Position numbers and translations under genes: made by a program
Notes under the pieces: generated by a model
The model's database searches: none
Seen by the model: the letters and a program-made list of their open reading frames with translations, nothing else
Told to the model about the DNA's origin: nothing
Part shown: positions 19,051 to 26,194 of the stretch, in pieces
How the letters are laid out: every line of letters begins with the position of its first letter
Numbering within the stretch: the first letter of the stretch is position 1
Source of the DNA: Pedobacter polaris
Lineage (GTDB): Bacteria; Bacteroidota; Bacteroidia; Sphingobacteriales; Sphingobacteriaceae
Length of the DNA stretch: 64,000 nt
Direction: 5' to 3'
Assembly: GCF_005116505.1 (NCBI RefSeq)
Contig: NZ_SWBR01000002.1
Location: forward strand, 1,246,715-1,310,714

Positions 19051-19071
19051 GTCTTAGCGTCTCGCTAAGAC
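19051..19071. repeat. Palindromic repeat, copy 2
   Basis: GTCTTAGCG, loop TCT, CGCTAAGAC: the same arms as at 9372, with the loop in the opposite orientation. The flanks (CTA before, TTATCAA after) also match copy 1, so the conserved unit extends slightly beyond the hairpin. Confidence 0.8.
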
Positions 19072-19099
19072 TTATCAATTATCAAGGCTTAGAATTTTG

Positions 19100-19120
19100 G
19101 TCTTAGCGAGACGCTAAGAC
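19100..19120. repeat. Palindromic repeat, copy 3
   Basis: GTCTTAGCG, loop AGA, CGCTAAGAC, with one extra G/C pair at the ends. It lies 28 bp from copy 2 and 9 bp after the metZ stop (minus strand), where a hairpin could protect or end the metZ transcript. Confidence 0.8.
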
Positions 19121-19129
19121 CAAGTATGT

Positions 19130-20296
19130 TTAGCTATTTAAAGCCCCTTCAATATCTTTCAAGATATCATCAATATGTTCTAAACCAATTGATAAACGAA
19201 CGGTTCCTTGCTCAATTCCAACTTCTAAACGTTGTTCTTCGGTAAGTTTCGAGTGCGTACTTGTTGCTGGGTGAGTAGCAATTGAACGTGTATCTGCCAA
19301 GTTTGCAGAAATAGAAAACATTTTCAATCCATCCATGAATTTACGGGCGCCTTCTACTCCATTTTTAACAACAACAGTAACAATTCCTCCACCCTGTTTC
19401 ATTTGCTTTTTAGCAATTTCATATTGAGGGTGAGATTTTAAAAATGGGTACTTCACTAATTTAACTTGTTCGTGACCTTCTAAATATTCGGCAACCTTTA
19501 GGGCATTTTCACAATGACGATCCATACGAACTGCCAATGTCTCTAAACTTTTAGATAATATCCAAGCGTTAAAAGGCGATAAAGATGGACCGCTGTGACG
19601 AGCAAAGTTCATTACTTCGGTAATTAAATCTTTACTACCTAAAATGATACCCCCAAGCACACGTCCTTGCCCATCAATATATTTTGTTGCCGAATGAATA
19701 GAAATATGTGCACCTAATTTAATTGGCTGTTGCAGATATGGCGTTGCAAAACAATTGTCAACTACAAATAAAACGTTATGTTTTTTAGCTAAACCAGCTA
19801 AAAATTCTAAATCAATAATATCAATACCCGGGTTGGAAGGAGTTTCTACAAAAATGATTTTAGTATTAAGTTTAATTAAACCTTCCCAATCTTGTGGTTT
19901 ATCTAAATCTGCATAATCGAAAGTAACACCCCATTTTGAGAAAACATTGGTTAACAACTGATGAGTTGAACCAAAAACTGAACGACTTGAAACAATATGG
20001 TCGCCACTTTTAAGGAAGGCCCCAAACGTGGTGAAAATAGAAGCCATACCTGTTGCAGTTGCAAATCCGTCTTCTGCGCCCTCCAATAAACACATTTTCT
20101 CTATAAATTCAGATGTGTTTGGATTAGAATAGCGGCTGTATACATTCCCCTCCTTTTCATTTGCAAATAAGGCACGCATTTCTTCTGCATCGTCAAATTT
20201 ATAACTTGAAGTTAGATAAATAGCTGTAGAATGTTCTTTGTGGCTACTTCTTTCTGTTTGGGTACGGATAGCAATGGTTTCAAAATTTTCGGACAT
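19130..20296 (-). CDS. metZ: O-succinylhomoserine sulfhydrylase (trans-sulfuration PLP enzyme)
   Basis: The 388-residue enzyme belongs to the Cys/Met-metabolism PLP family. The cofactor lysine is K205 in HSATKYIDGQGR, the pyridine-N aspartate is D180 in VVDNCFATPYLQQP, and the substrate-loop motif SRYSNPN is at 54-60. The GQGRVLGG form after the lysine and the overall sequence fit MetZ, which makes homocysteine from O-succinylhomoserine and sulfide for methionine synthesis. A cystathionine gamma-synthase/lyase role is possible but less likely. It reads in the same direction as the OsmC-like gene 92 bp upstream. No SAM riboswitch is visible in that gap. Confidence 0.88.
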   Translation of the reverse strand: MSENFETIAIRTQTERSSHKEHSTAIYLTSSYKFDDAEEMRALFANEKEGNVYSRYSNPNTSEFIEKMCLLEGAEDGFATATGMASIFTTFGAFLKSGDHIVSSRSVFGSTHQLLTNVFSKWGVTFDYADLDKPQDWEGLIKLNTKIIFVETPSNPGIDIIDLEFLAGLAKKHNVLFVVDNCFATPYLQQPIKLGAHISIHSATKYIDGQGRVLGGIILGSKDLITEVMNFARHSGPSLSPFNAWILSKSLETLAVRMDRHCENALKVAEYLEGHEQVKLVKYPFLKSHPQYEIAKKQMKQGGGIVTVVVKNGVEGARKFMDGLKMFSISANLADTRSIATHPATSTHSKLTEEQRLEVGIEQGTVRLSIGLEHIDDILKDIEGALNS

Positions 20297-20388
20297 TTTA
20301 TTGGGTATCTAGATATGAGTATAAAGTATCAAGATTTAGGTATTGAGTAATAAGAATTCATCTTGCTACTCGATACTGCCACTTGTTA

Positions 20389-20802
20389 CTATTTGTTTAT
20401 TGTATAGGTAAAGTTAATTTTTGTAGAACGACCTAAGATATTTGCAACTGAGCAGTATTTATCGAAAGTTAAAGCCAAGGCACGTTCTACTTTTTGTTCA
20501 TTCAAATTTCCGGTTAGGTTAAACTGAATATTAATTTCTTCAAAAATAGATGGTTCTTCAGTTCTTCTTGCAGCGTTAATGTTGATTTTAATATCAACTA
20601 GATCTTCTTTTTGCTTGGTCAATATATTAACCATATCAATCCCACTACAACCACCCAAACCAATCAGTAGTGTTTCCATTGGCCTAAAGCCTTTACCTTC
20701 ACCGCCAATTGCTGGATTTGCATCTAGCTCAACAGTAAAACCACCTTCGTTACTAGCTTCAAAATTAAATTTCCCGCTTTTGCGGATTAGATTTATTTCC
20801 AT
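20389..20802 (-). CDS. OsmC/Ohr family protein
   Basis: The 137-residue protein has both redox cysteines of the family: C53 in LLIGLGGCSGID and the second in FDKYCSVANIL near residue 117. OsmC/Ohr proteins reduce organic hydroperoxides as cytoplasmic dimers. The sequence is closer to the general OsmC/YhfA-like branch than to Ohr, so a peroxidase role is probable but not certain. It is cooriented with metZ, suggesting a sulfur or oxidative-stress link (inference). Confidence 0.88.
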   Translation of the reverse strand: MEINLIRKSGKFNFEASNEGGFTVELDANPAIGGEGKGFRPMETLLIGLGGCSGIDMVNILTKQKEDLVDIKININAARRTEEPSIFEEINIQFNLTGNLNEQKVERALALTFDKYCSVANILGRSTKINFTYTINK

Positions 20803-20985
20803 TATTTATGTTTTTCACCATCTAAGAAATCTTAGAACAGCTTAGTTTTTTCAAGTAGAAGGAAACGAAGCATACAAAACTAGTAAGCAATTCTTCCCCT
20901 TGAATATTTCTCCTTTATTTCATTATTTAAGCAATCCAAACCTCAATTTATTAGATTTCCTTAGCTGTCTTAGATGGTAATGTTT

Positions 20986-21789
20986 TTATAATCCGTAAAA
21001 AACCATATTATCTTTTTCCAATTCAGGTAGTTTAACTGCTTTTTCAAAAATGGCATATACGGAAGATCCGCTACCACTCATAAGTGCAAAAATAGCTCCT
21101 GCAGCATAAAGCTTTGTTTTTATTTCGTCAATTTGTGGATATTTTACAAAAACTGAAGTTTCAAAATCGTTTACAATATTAGCTTTCCACTCGCTTAAAG
21201 GCAAATGTATCAATTCTTTTAGGGATGTACTAGGATGTTTTACATTTACTTTGCTATAAGCCTCAGCTGTAGAAACATGGATCTCAGGTTTTACCAGCAC
21301 GATATAATAGGCAGACAAGTCTATTTTAATATCTGCAAATTCATCACCTTTGGCGAATGCAAAAGCAGGTTTATTTTCAATAAAGAACGCACAATCGGCC
21401 CCTAAAGCCTTTGCATATTCTTGCATTTTGGCAACCGACAAGTCTAATTTGAATTTTTCATTTACCAATTTGATGAGGAATGCAGCATCTGCAGAACCTC
21501 CGCCTAAACCAGCGCCAACTGGAATGTTTTTAAGTAACACGATTTTTTGATGTGGTAAATTGAAATCGCTTTGCAAGATTTTAAATGCCTTCAAACAAAT
21601 ATTATCATCGACATTGCCTGGAATATGAATTCCTTTGATTATACAACTAGTTTCAGCTGCGTCAATTAGCTCAACAACATCATACAGGTTAACAGGATAA
21701 AAAACAGTTTCTAAGTTATGGTATCCATCACTTCGTTTCTCTGTTAAGAATAGTCCTAGATTTATTTTAGCGTTAGCAAAAGCAAGCAT
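20986..21789 (-). CDS. ispE: 4-diphosphocytidyl-2-C-methyl-D-erythritol kinase
   Basis: The 267-residue GHMP kinase phosphorylates CDP-methylerythritol in the MEP isoprenoid pathway. It starts MLAFANAKINLGLFLTEKR (the substrate-binding AKINLGL motif), has the ATP loop PVGAGLGGGSADAAF near residue 88, and motif 3 LMSGSGSSVYAIF near 237. Length and motifs are normal. It is transcribed on the minus strand with 183 bp to the OsmC gene; a partial TGTCACCCTGAGC..TCGAAGGA repeat lies just upstream of its start. Confidence 0.95.
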   Translation of the reverse strand: MLAFANAKINLGLFLTEKRSDGYHNLETVFYPVNLYDVVELIDAAETSCIIKGIHIPGNVDDNICLKAFKILQSDFNLPHQKIVLLKNIPVGAGLGGGSADAAFLIKLVNEKFKLDLSVAKMQEYAKALGADCAFFIENKPAFAFAKGDEFADIKIDLSAYYIVLVKPEIHVSTAEAYSKVNVKHPSTSLKELIHLPLSEWKANIVNDFETSVFVKYPQIDEIKTKLYAAGAIFALMSGSGSSVYAIFEKAVKLPELEKDNMVFYGL

Positions 21790-21802
21790 TTTTTAATTTA
21801 TT

Positions 21803-21829
21803 ATGTCACCCTGAGCTTAGTCGAAGGAT
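21803..21829. repeat. Partial copy of the GTCATCC..GAAGGA intergenic element
   Basis: TGTCACCCTGAGC...TCGAAGGATT upstream of ispE resembles the left end of the elements at 45158 and 45246 (TGTCATCCAGAGC...CGAAGG). Only the left half is present. Confidence 0.45.
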
Positions 21830-21964
21830 TGGATTGGCGAAATTACGATTTCAGTTAGCTAAATCTTGTATTGTAGAATTTTAAATTGGGCAGAACTAAA
21901 GCAAGAAAGAGCTAGAACAAAAAGTATTAAGTTTTTCAAACCCTATGTTAAACCCGTTATGTCC

Positions 21965-22549
21965 TTACACTTTGTATTGATAGTGACCAATAATTTTCCA
22001 TGAAAAAAGACAATCTGCCAAAACTTGACCACCACCAATGTTATGCACAATTAGAAAACGTTTCCCATCAGCAGATTTTTTATTAACTACCAAACCAATG
22101 TGTGAGATATTACCACTTAAATTCCAGCAAACAATATCTCCGGGTTTATAATCCTCCCCATTTCGTGTCGATGGTTTAACTGCTCCCTTACGCTTAAAGA
22201 AAACCATTAAATTATAAACTCTTCTGTGATCTATATTTCTATCAGTTGTTTTTCTGCTCCAATTTTTTGGGTATAAACTGAAATTTGGCTTCATATCTTC
22301 ATGAACATTCTTTTGCAAATCTATCCCCAAGGTTCTATAGGCTCTAATCACTACATCGGTGCAAACTCCTTTGCCAGCAGGAACATCTCCGTTTGGATAA
22401 GGTATTTTAAAATAAGCAGGGTCGTAAACCACTTTTTGCTTTGTTAAGGCAATTGCTGCATCAGAAAGTTTTAGCGCTTGTAGAGACTGCCCAGAACCTT
22501 GAAAGGCTACAAAAAAGAGAACCAAAAACGAAAGTAGTTTTCTTAACAT
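21965..22549 (-). CDS. DUF1287 secreted protein (Cys/His hydrolase-like)
   Basis: The 194-residue protein has a signal peptide (about 1-20, FVAFQGSG). The mature part matches DUF1287: GVCTDVVIRAYR around 62-73, the block NWSRKTTDRNIDHRRV around 96-111, and a HIGLVV segment near 151. The Cys/His arrangement and the phrase KPGDIVCWNLS are reminiscent of NlpC/P60 and CHAP cell-wall hydrolases, so a peptidoglycan role is possible (inference). It is monocistronic, with a good promoter box 21 bp upstream. Confidence 0.85.
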   Translation of the reverse strand: MLRKLLSFLVLFFVAFQGSGQSLQALKLSDAAIALTKQKVVYDPAYFKIPYPNGDVPAGKGVCTDVVIRAYRTLGIDLQKNVHEDMKPNFSLYPKNWSRKTTDRNIDHRRVYNLMVFFKRKGAVKPSTRNGEDYKPGDIVCWNLSGNISHIGLVVNKKSADGKRFLIVHNIGGGQVLADCLFSWKIIGHYQYKV

Positions 22550-22569
22550 ATTAATCTGCTTAGTTGTTC

Positions 22570-22577
22570 CAAATCTA
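22570..22577 (-). promoter_or_regulatory. -7 promoter box for the DUF1287 gene
   Basis: Read on the minus strand this is TAGATTTG, an exact TAnnTTTG match 21 bp before the start codon. A TTTTC about 18 bp further upstream may serve as a weak -33 element. Confidence 0.45.
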
Positions 22578-22768
22578 ATTCAATTTTATGGTATAGAAAA
22601 GTTTAGAACAATGTTTAGACATACATGAGTTCTATTATCTATGACTAACAAAAACAATCGTTTAGTTAACGTTTATTTTTAATGCTTTTGCTATTTAGAT
22701 AGAATGATTTATTATATTGTGTTCGCTATTGTAAAGAACGAACCATTATAAATCCTAACCTAAAAACA

Positions 22769-24079
22769 ATGAAACGTAGAAACTTCATCCAATCTAGCTC
22801 CATTTTATTAGCAAGCACCGGCCTAGCTTCAGTTATGCCTTTAGATTTACTTGCATCGGCTACCCTAGCAGATAAAGTTCGTTTTGCTGTGATCGGTGTA
22901 AACGGAATGGGTTGGTCTAATTTAAATGCTTTGTTAAAAGATTCGAGAGCTCAATGTGTTGCGATTTGTGATGTTGACAAGAATGTTTTGAATAAAAGAA
23001 CTGCTGAATTAGCGAAAAGAAATATAAATGTAACAACAGCTTCAGACTTTAAAACGATATTAGAGAACAAAGATATTGACGCGATAGTAATTGGCACGCC
23101 AGACCATTGGCATTGTAAAATGATGGTTGATGCACTTGCTGCTGGCAAAGATGTGTATGTAGAAAAACCTGTAGGTAATTCAATTCATGAATGTAATATC
23201 ATGGTTGCCGCTCAAAAAAAATACAACAAAGCAGTACAAGTTGGACAATGGCAACGTAGCCAAAAACATTTTGCTGATGCCATGGCTTATGTTCACTCTG
23301 GTAAGTTGGGCAATGTACGTCTGGTAAAAGCTTGGGCATACCAAGGATGGATGAAGGCCATACCTGTTGTAGCTGACTCAGCTGTGCCCGATGGTGTTGA
23401 TTATGCTGCTTGGCTTGGGCCTGCAACTAAAAGGCCATTTAACAAAAACCGTTTCCATTTTGAATTTAGATGGTTTTGGGATTATGCAGGTGGTTTAATG
23501 ACAGATTGGGGGGTACACATGATTGATTTTGGTCTAATTGGTATGAAAGCACAAACTCCAATAAGCGTTGTTGCTTCTGGAGGTAAGTTTGCAAATCCTG
23601 ATGATGCTTCTGAAACACCCGATACTTTAACTACCATATTTCAGTTTAAGGATTTTAACTTACAATGGGAACATGCTACCGGAATTGATGGCGGTCCATA
23701 TAATAGAAACCACGGTGTTGCCTTTATAGGTAACAACGGCACATTAGTCGTAAATAGACAAGGCTGGGAGGTAATCCCAGAAAAAACAAATGGAAAAGAC
23801 AAAATTGAACGTATAGAGCTTCAGAAATCTGTTGATAATGGCTTGGAAAAACACACCAGCAATTTCTTAGATGTTATACAATCTAGAAAGTTTGAAGACC
23901 TAAACGCACCAATTGAGGCCGGTTCTCATATTGCAAAAATTTGTCAAATGGGCAACATTGCTTATAAAGTTGGCAAAAAAATATATTGGGATGCTGAAAA
24001 GAATAAATTTACTGATGGAGAAGCCAATAAATACCTTGCCGCAGCATATCATAATGGTTATAAAATGCCAACCGTTTAG
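22769..24079 (+). CDS. Gfo/Idh/MocA family oxidoreductase with Tat signal
   Basis: The 436-residue protein starts MKRRNFIQSSS, a twin-arginine signal ending near ASATLA (about residue 33). A Rossmann fold follows (VRFAVIGVNGMGWSN, 38-52) with the family motif VEKPVGN near 134. The C-terminal alpha/beta domain carries FRWFWDYAGGLMTDWGVHMID, split as FRWFWDYAGG and DWGVHMID, typical of the secreted Bacteroidota group. Such enzymes oxidise or reduce sugar derivatives with NAD(P); the substrate is unknown. Folding before Tat export fits a bound nucleotide cofactor. It is not obviously in an operon. Confidence 0.9.
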   Translation: MKRRNFIQSSSILLASTGLASVMPLDLLASATLADKVRFAVIGVNGMGWSNLNALLKDSRAQCVAICDVDKNVLNKRTAELAKRNINVTTASDFKTILENKDIDAIVIGTPDHWHCKMMVDALAAGKDVYVEKPVGNSIHECNIMVAAQKKYNKAVQVGQWQRSQKHFADAMAYVHSGKLGNVRLVKAWAYQGWMKAIPVVADSAVPDGVDYAAWLGPATKRPFNKNRFHFEFRWFWDYAGGLMTDWGVHMIDFGLIGMKAQTPISVVASGGKFANPDDASETPDTLTTIFQFKDFNLQWEHATGIDGGPYNRNHGVAFIGNNGTLVVNRQGWEVIPEKTNGKDKIERIELQKSVDNGLEKHTSNFLDVIQSRKFEDLNAPIEAGSHIAKICQMGNIAYKVGKKIYWDAEKNKFTDGEANKYLAAAYHNGYKMPTV

Positions 24080-24150
24080 GCCTCAAATTATTTTTTTTAA
24101 ACAGCTAAGAAATTACATAGTTAAGCTTTAGCTTTGCATCAAACATTTTA

Positions 24151-24174
24151 AAAGCCCTTTTAGGGGTTTGGGGT
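24151..24174. repeat. AAAGCCC-TTTTAGGGG-TTTGGGGT element abutting the thyA start
   Basis: This is the same type as the unit at 1272-1293. Its last base directly precedes the thyA ATG (24175), so the element forms the 5' untranslated region and ribosome-entry region of thyA. Confidence 0.6.
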
Positions 24175-24969
24175 ATGAAACAATATTTAGATTTAATGCA
24201 ACATGTGCTTGATTATGGCACTCAAAAACATGACCGCACCGGCACTGGAACAATTAGCGTTTTTGGTTACCAAATGCGTTTTAATTTGCAAGAAGGTTTC
24301 CCAATGGTAACCACAAAAAAATTGCACCTTAAGTCTATTATCCATGAGTTGATTTGGTTTTTAAGTGGTGATACGAATATCAAATACTTAAAAGATAACG
24401 GTGTTAAAATTTGGGATGAATGGGCTGATGAAAATGGGAATTTAGGCCCTGTTTATGGTTCACAATGGAGATCTTGGCCGAAACCAGATGGTGAAAAGAT
24501 TGATCAGATTACTCAAATCATCAATACCATTAAGAATAATCCAGATTCTAGAAGGATTATTGTTTCTGCTTGGAATGTTGCCGAAATAGAGAATATGGCA
24601 TTACCTCCTTGTCATGCATTTTTTCAATTCTATGTAGCAGATGGTAAATTAAGCTGTCAATTGTACCAACGCAGTGCAGATATATTTTTAGGTGTACCAT
24701 TTAACATTGCCTCTTATGCATTGTTAACCATGATGGTTGCTCAAGTTTGTGGTTTGCAGTATGGCGATTTTATCCATACGCTTGGCGATGCACATTTATA
24801 CAATAACCATATCGAACAAGCAAAACTGCAATTAAGTAGAGACACCAAGGCTTTACCAACCATGAAAATAAACCCAGAGGTAAAAGATATTTTTGATTAT
24901 AAGTTTGAAGATTTCACGTTAGAGAATTACGACCCACATCCACATATTAAAGGGGCAGTGGCGGTATAA
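24175..24969 (+). CDS. thyA: Thymidylate synthase
   Basis: The 264-residue enzyme converts dUMP and methylene-THF to dTMP and dihydrofolate. The nucleophile is C146 in [13 protein letters not shown]; the folate/dUMP contacts DRTGTGT (20-26), [10 protein letters not shown] (125-134) and [16 protein letters not shown] are intact. The length is identical to the Escherichia coli protein. The ATG sits flush against a dispersed repeat with no Shine-Dalgarno sequence. folA, which recycles its dihydrofolate product, lies 626 bp downstream with a four-helix-bundle gene in between. Confidence 0.97.
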   Translation: MKQYLDLMQHVLDYGTQKHDRTGTGTISVFGYQMRFNLQEGFPMVTTKKLHLKSIIHELIWFLSGDTNIKYLKDNGVKIWDEWADENGNLGPVYGSQWRSWPKPDGEKIDQITQIINTIKNNPDSRRIIVSAWNVAEIENMALPPCHAFFQFYVADGKLSCQLYQRSADIFLGVPFNIASYALLTMMVAQVCGLQYGDFIHTLGDAHLYNNHIEQAKLQLSRDTKALPTMKINPEVKDIFDYKFEDFTLENYDPHPHIKGAVAV

Positions 24970-25066
24970 ATTTGTTCATTGGCCTCATTAGTTCATTAGG
25001 CATAGTTTCATAGCATAGGTCGCTTGAGAAGTTTAAATCATCCCGAAAAGATTTAAACATTAAAAA

Positions 25067-25435
25067 ATGAGCTACAATAGAATTGAAGATTTAGAAGTGT
25101 ACCTACTTGCAGAAGATTTTGCAAATGAAATTTGGGATATTGTAGTTCAATGGGATTTTTTCGCAAAAGATACCGTTGGCAAACAAGTTTGTAGATGTGC
25201 TGATTCAATAAGCGCAAATATTGCCGAAGGATATGGACGTTATCATTTTAAGGAAAACAAAAACTTTTGCTATTATAGTAGAGGTTCAATTTTAGAAACC
25301 AAGTCGTTTCTCAGAAAAATGAAACATAGAAGCCTGGTTACCAGTGAAGGTTATGAGAGTTTATTTAATAAATTAGAGCTTATTCATATTAAACTTAATG
25401 CATACATTAAATACATCGGAAAAAATACTACTTAG
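25067..25435 (+). CDS. Four-helix-bundle protein (23S rRNA intervening-sequence type)
   Basis: The 122-residue protein matches the TIGR02436 family: an N-terminal LEVYLLAEDFANEIW helix, the conserved SISANIAEGYGRY motif (about 49-61), and Y-rich SRGSILETKSFL (about 71-82). First found inside intervening sequences of 23S rRNA genes, family members in Bacteroidota are common as free-standing genes; their role is unknown, although pentameric four-helix folds are known. Here it is between thyA and folA, flanked by repeats, which suggests a mobile or repeat-associated origin. Confidence 0.85.
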   Translation: MSYNRIEDLEVYLLAEDFANEIWDIVVQWDFFAKDTVGKQVCRCADSISANIAEGYGRYHFKENKNFCYYSRGSILETKSFLRKMKHRSLVTSEGYESLFNKLELIHIKLNAYIKYIGKNTT

Positions 25436-25451
25436 TTATTGTACTCTGTAA

Positions 25452-25600
25452 CCAATGAACCATTCTATCAGAACCTGCATACCTAATGAACAATTGAACC
25501 AATGAACCACTCTATCCAACCTTGCATACCTAATGAACAATTGAACCAATGAACCACTCTATCCAACCTTGCATACCTAATGAACTATTGAACTAATGAA
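25452..25600. repeat. 47-bp tandem repeat, three copies, running into the folA start codon
   Basis: Units begin CCAATGAACC at 25452, 25499 and 25546 (period 47 bp). Copies two and three are nearly identical; the first has several differences. A degenerate fourth boundary, CTAATGAAC at 25593, contains the folA ATG (25596-25598). Related GTTCATTGG/GTTCATTAG text occurs at 24972-25000, 30885-30924 and 42996-43085. Confidence 0.85.
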
Positions 25601-26084
25601 CAAATTATCCCTAATCGTAGCCATCTCAGAAAACAATGCCATTGGCAAAGACAACAAATTGTTATGGCATTTACCTGCCGATTTAAAACATTTTAAGGAA
25701 ATTACAACTGGACATCCTATTCTTATGGGGCGAAAAACTTATGACTCTATTGGTAGACCCTTACCAAACAGAAGAAATATTGTGATTACCCGTTCTGCAA
25801 GTTTAGAAATTCCAAATGTAGAGGTTGTAAATAATTTAGAGGACGCCATTTCATTATGTGCAAAAGAAAATGAAGTATTTATTATAGGCGGTGCCGAAAT
25901 TTATAAACATGCACTAGAACTTACAAATAGAATATACCTTACAACAGTTCATCAAACTTATGAAGCTGATGCTTTTTTTCCAGAACTAAAAATGAATGAA
26001 TGGAAAGAAGTATTCAATGAGTATCATCCGGCAGATGAAAAAAATAGTGTAGCTTACACTTTTTCAACGTTGGAACGTATATAA
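25596..26084 (+). CDS. folA: Dihydrofolate reductase
   Basis: The 162-residue enzyme reduces dihydrofolate with NADPH. It has MNKLSLIVAISENNAIGKDNK at the start (split: LSLIVAISENNAIG), the active-site LLWHLPADLKHFK with its acidic residue D29, GRKTYDSIGRPLPNR for cofactor binding, and IIGGAEIYKHAL near 98. All are typical. The start codon is part of a tandem-repeat boundary; the MNKLSL start fits the family so the ATG is credible. It forms a functional pair with thyA. Confidence 0.96.
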   Translation: MNKLSLIVAISENNAIGKDNKLLWHLPADLKHFKEITTGHPILMGRKTYDSIGRPLPNRRNIVITRSASLEIPNVEVVNNLEDAISLCAKENEVFIIGGAEIYKHALELTNRIYLTTVHQTYEADAFFPELKMNEWKEVFNEYHPADEKNSVAYTFSTLERI

Positions 26085-26138
26085 TTCAACTTCCTTAATA
26101 AAAGTAAAATAACAAGTCCTATTATTTAAAAAAATAAT

Positions 26139-26146
26139 TAGATTTG
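26139..26146 (+). promoter_or_regulatory. -7 promoter box for secDF
   Basis: TAGATTTG matches TAnnTTTG exactly and lies 48 bp before the secDF start. No good -33 TTTG is seen. Confidence 0.4.
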
Positions 26147-26194
26147 CCGACTTGTTTAAAAACAGCACTATAGAAAATAATTACATAACAAAAA

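Noticed and set aside
20297..20388. SAM riboswitch upstream of metZ
   Set aside because: The gap is only 92 bp and consists of AGTATCAAG/GATACT-type low-complexity text with no SAM-aptamer helices or terminator.
25452..25600. CRISPR-like array
   Set aside because: The 47-bp units are contiguous tandem repeats without unique spacers and no cas genes are present.
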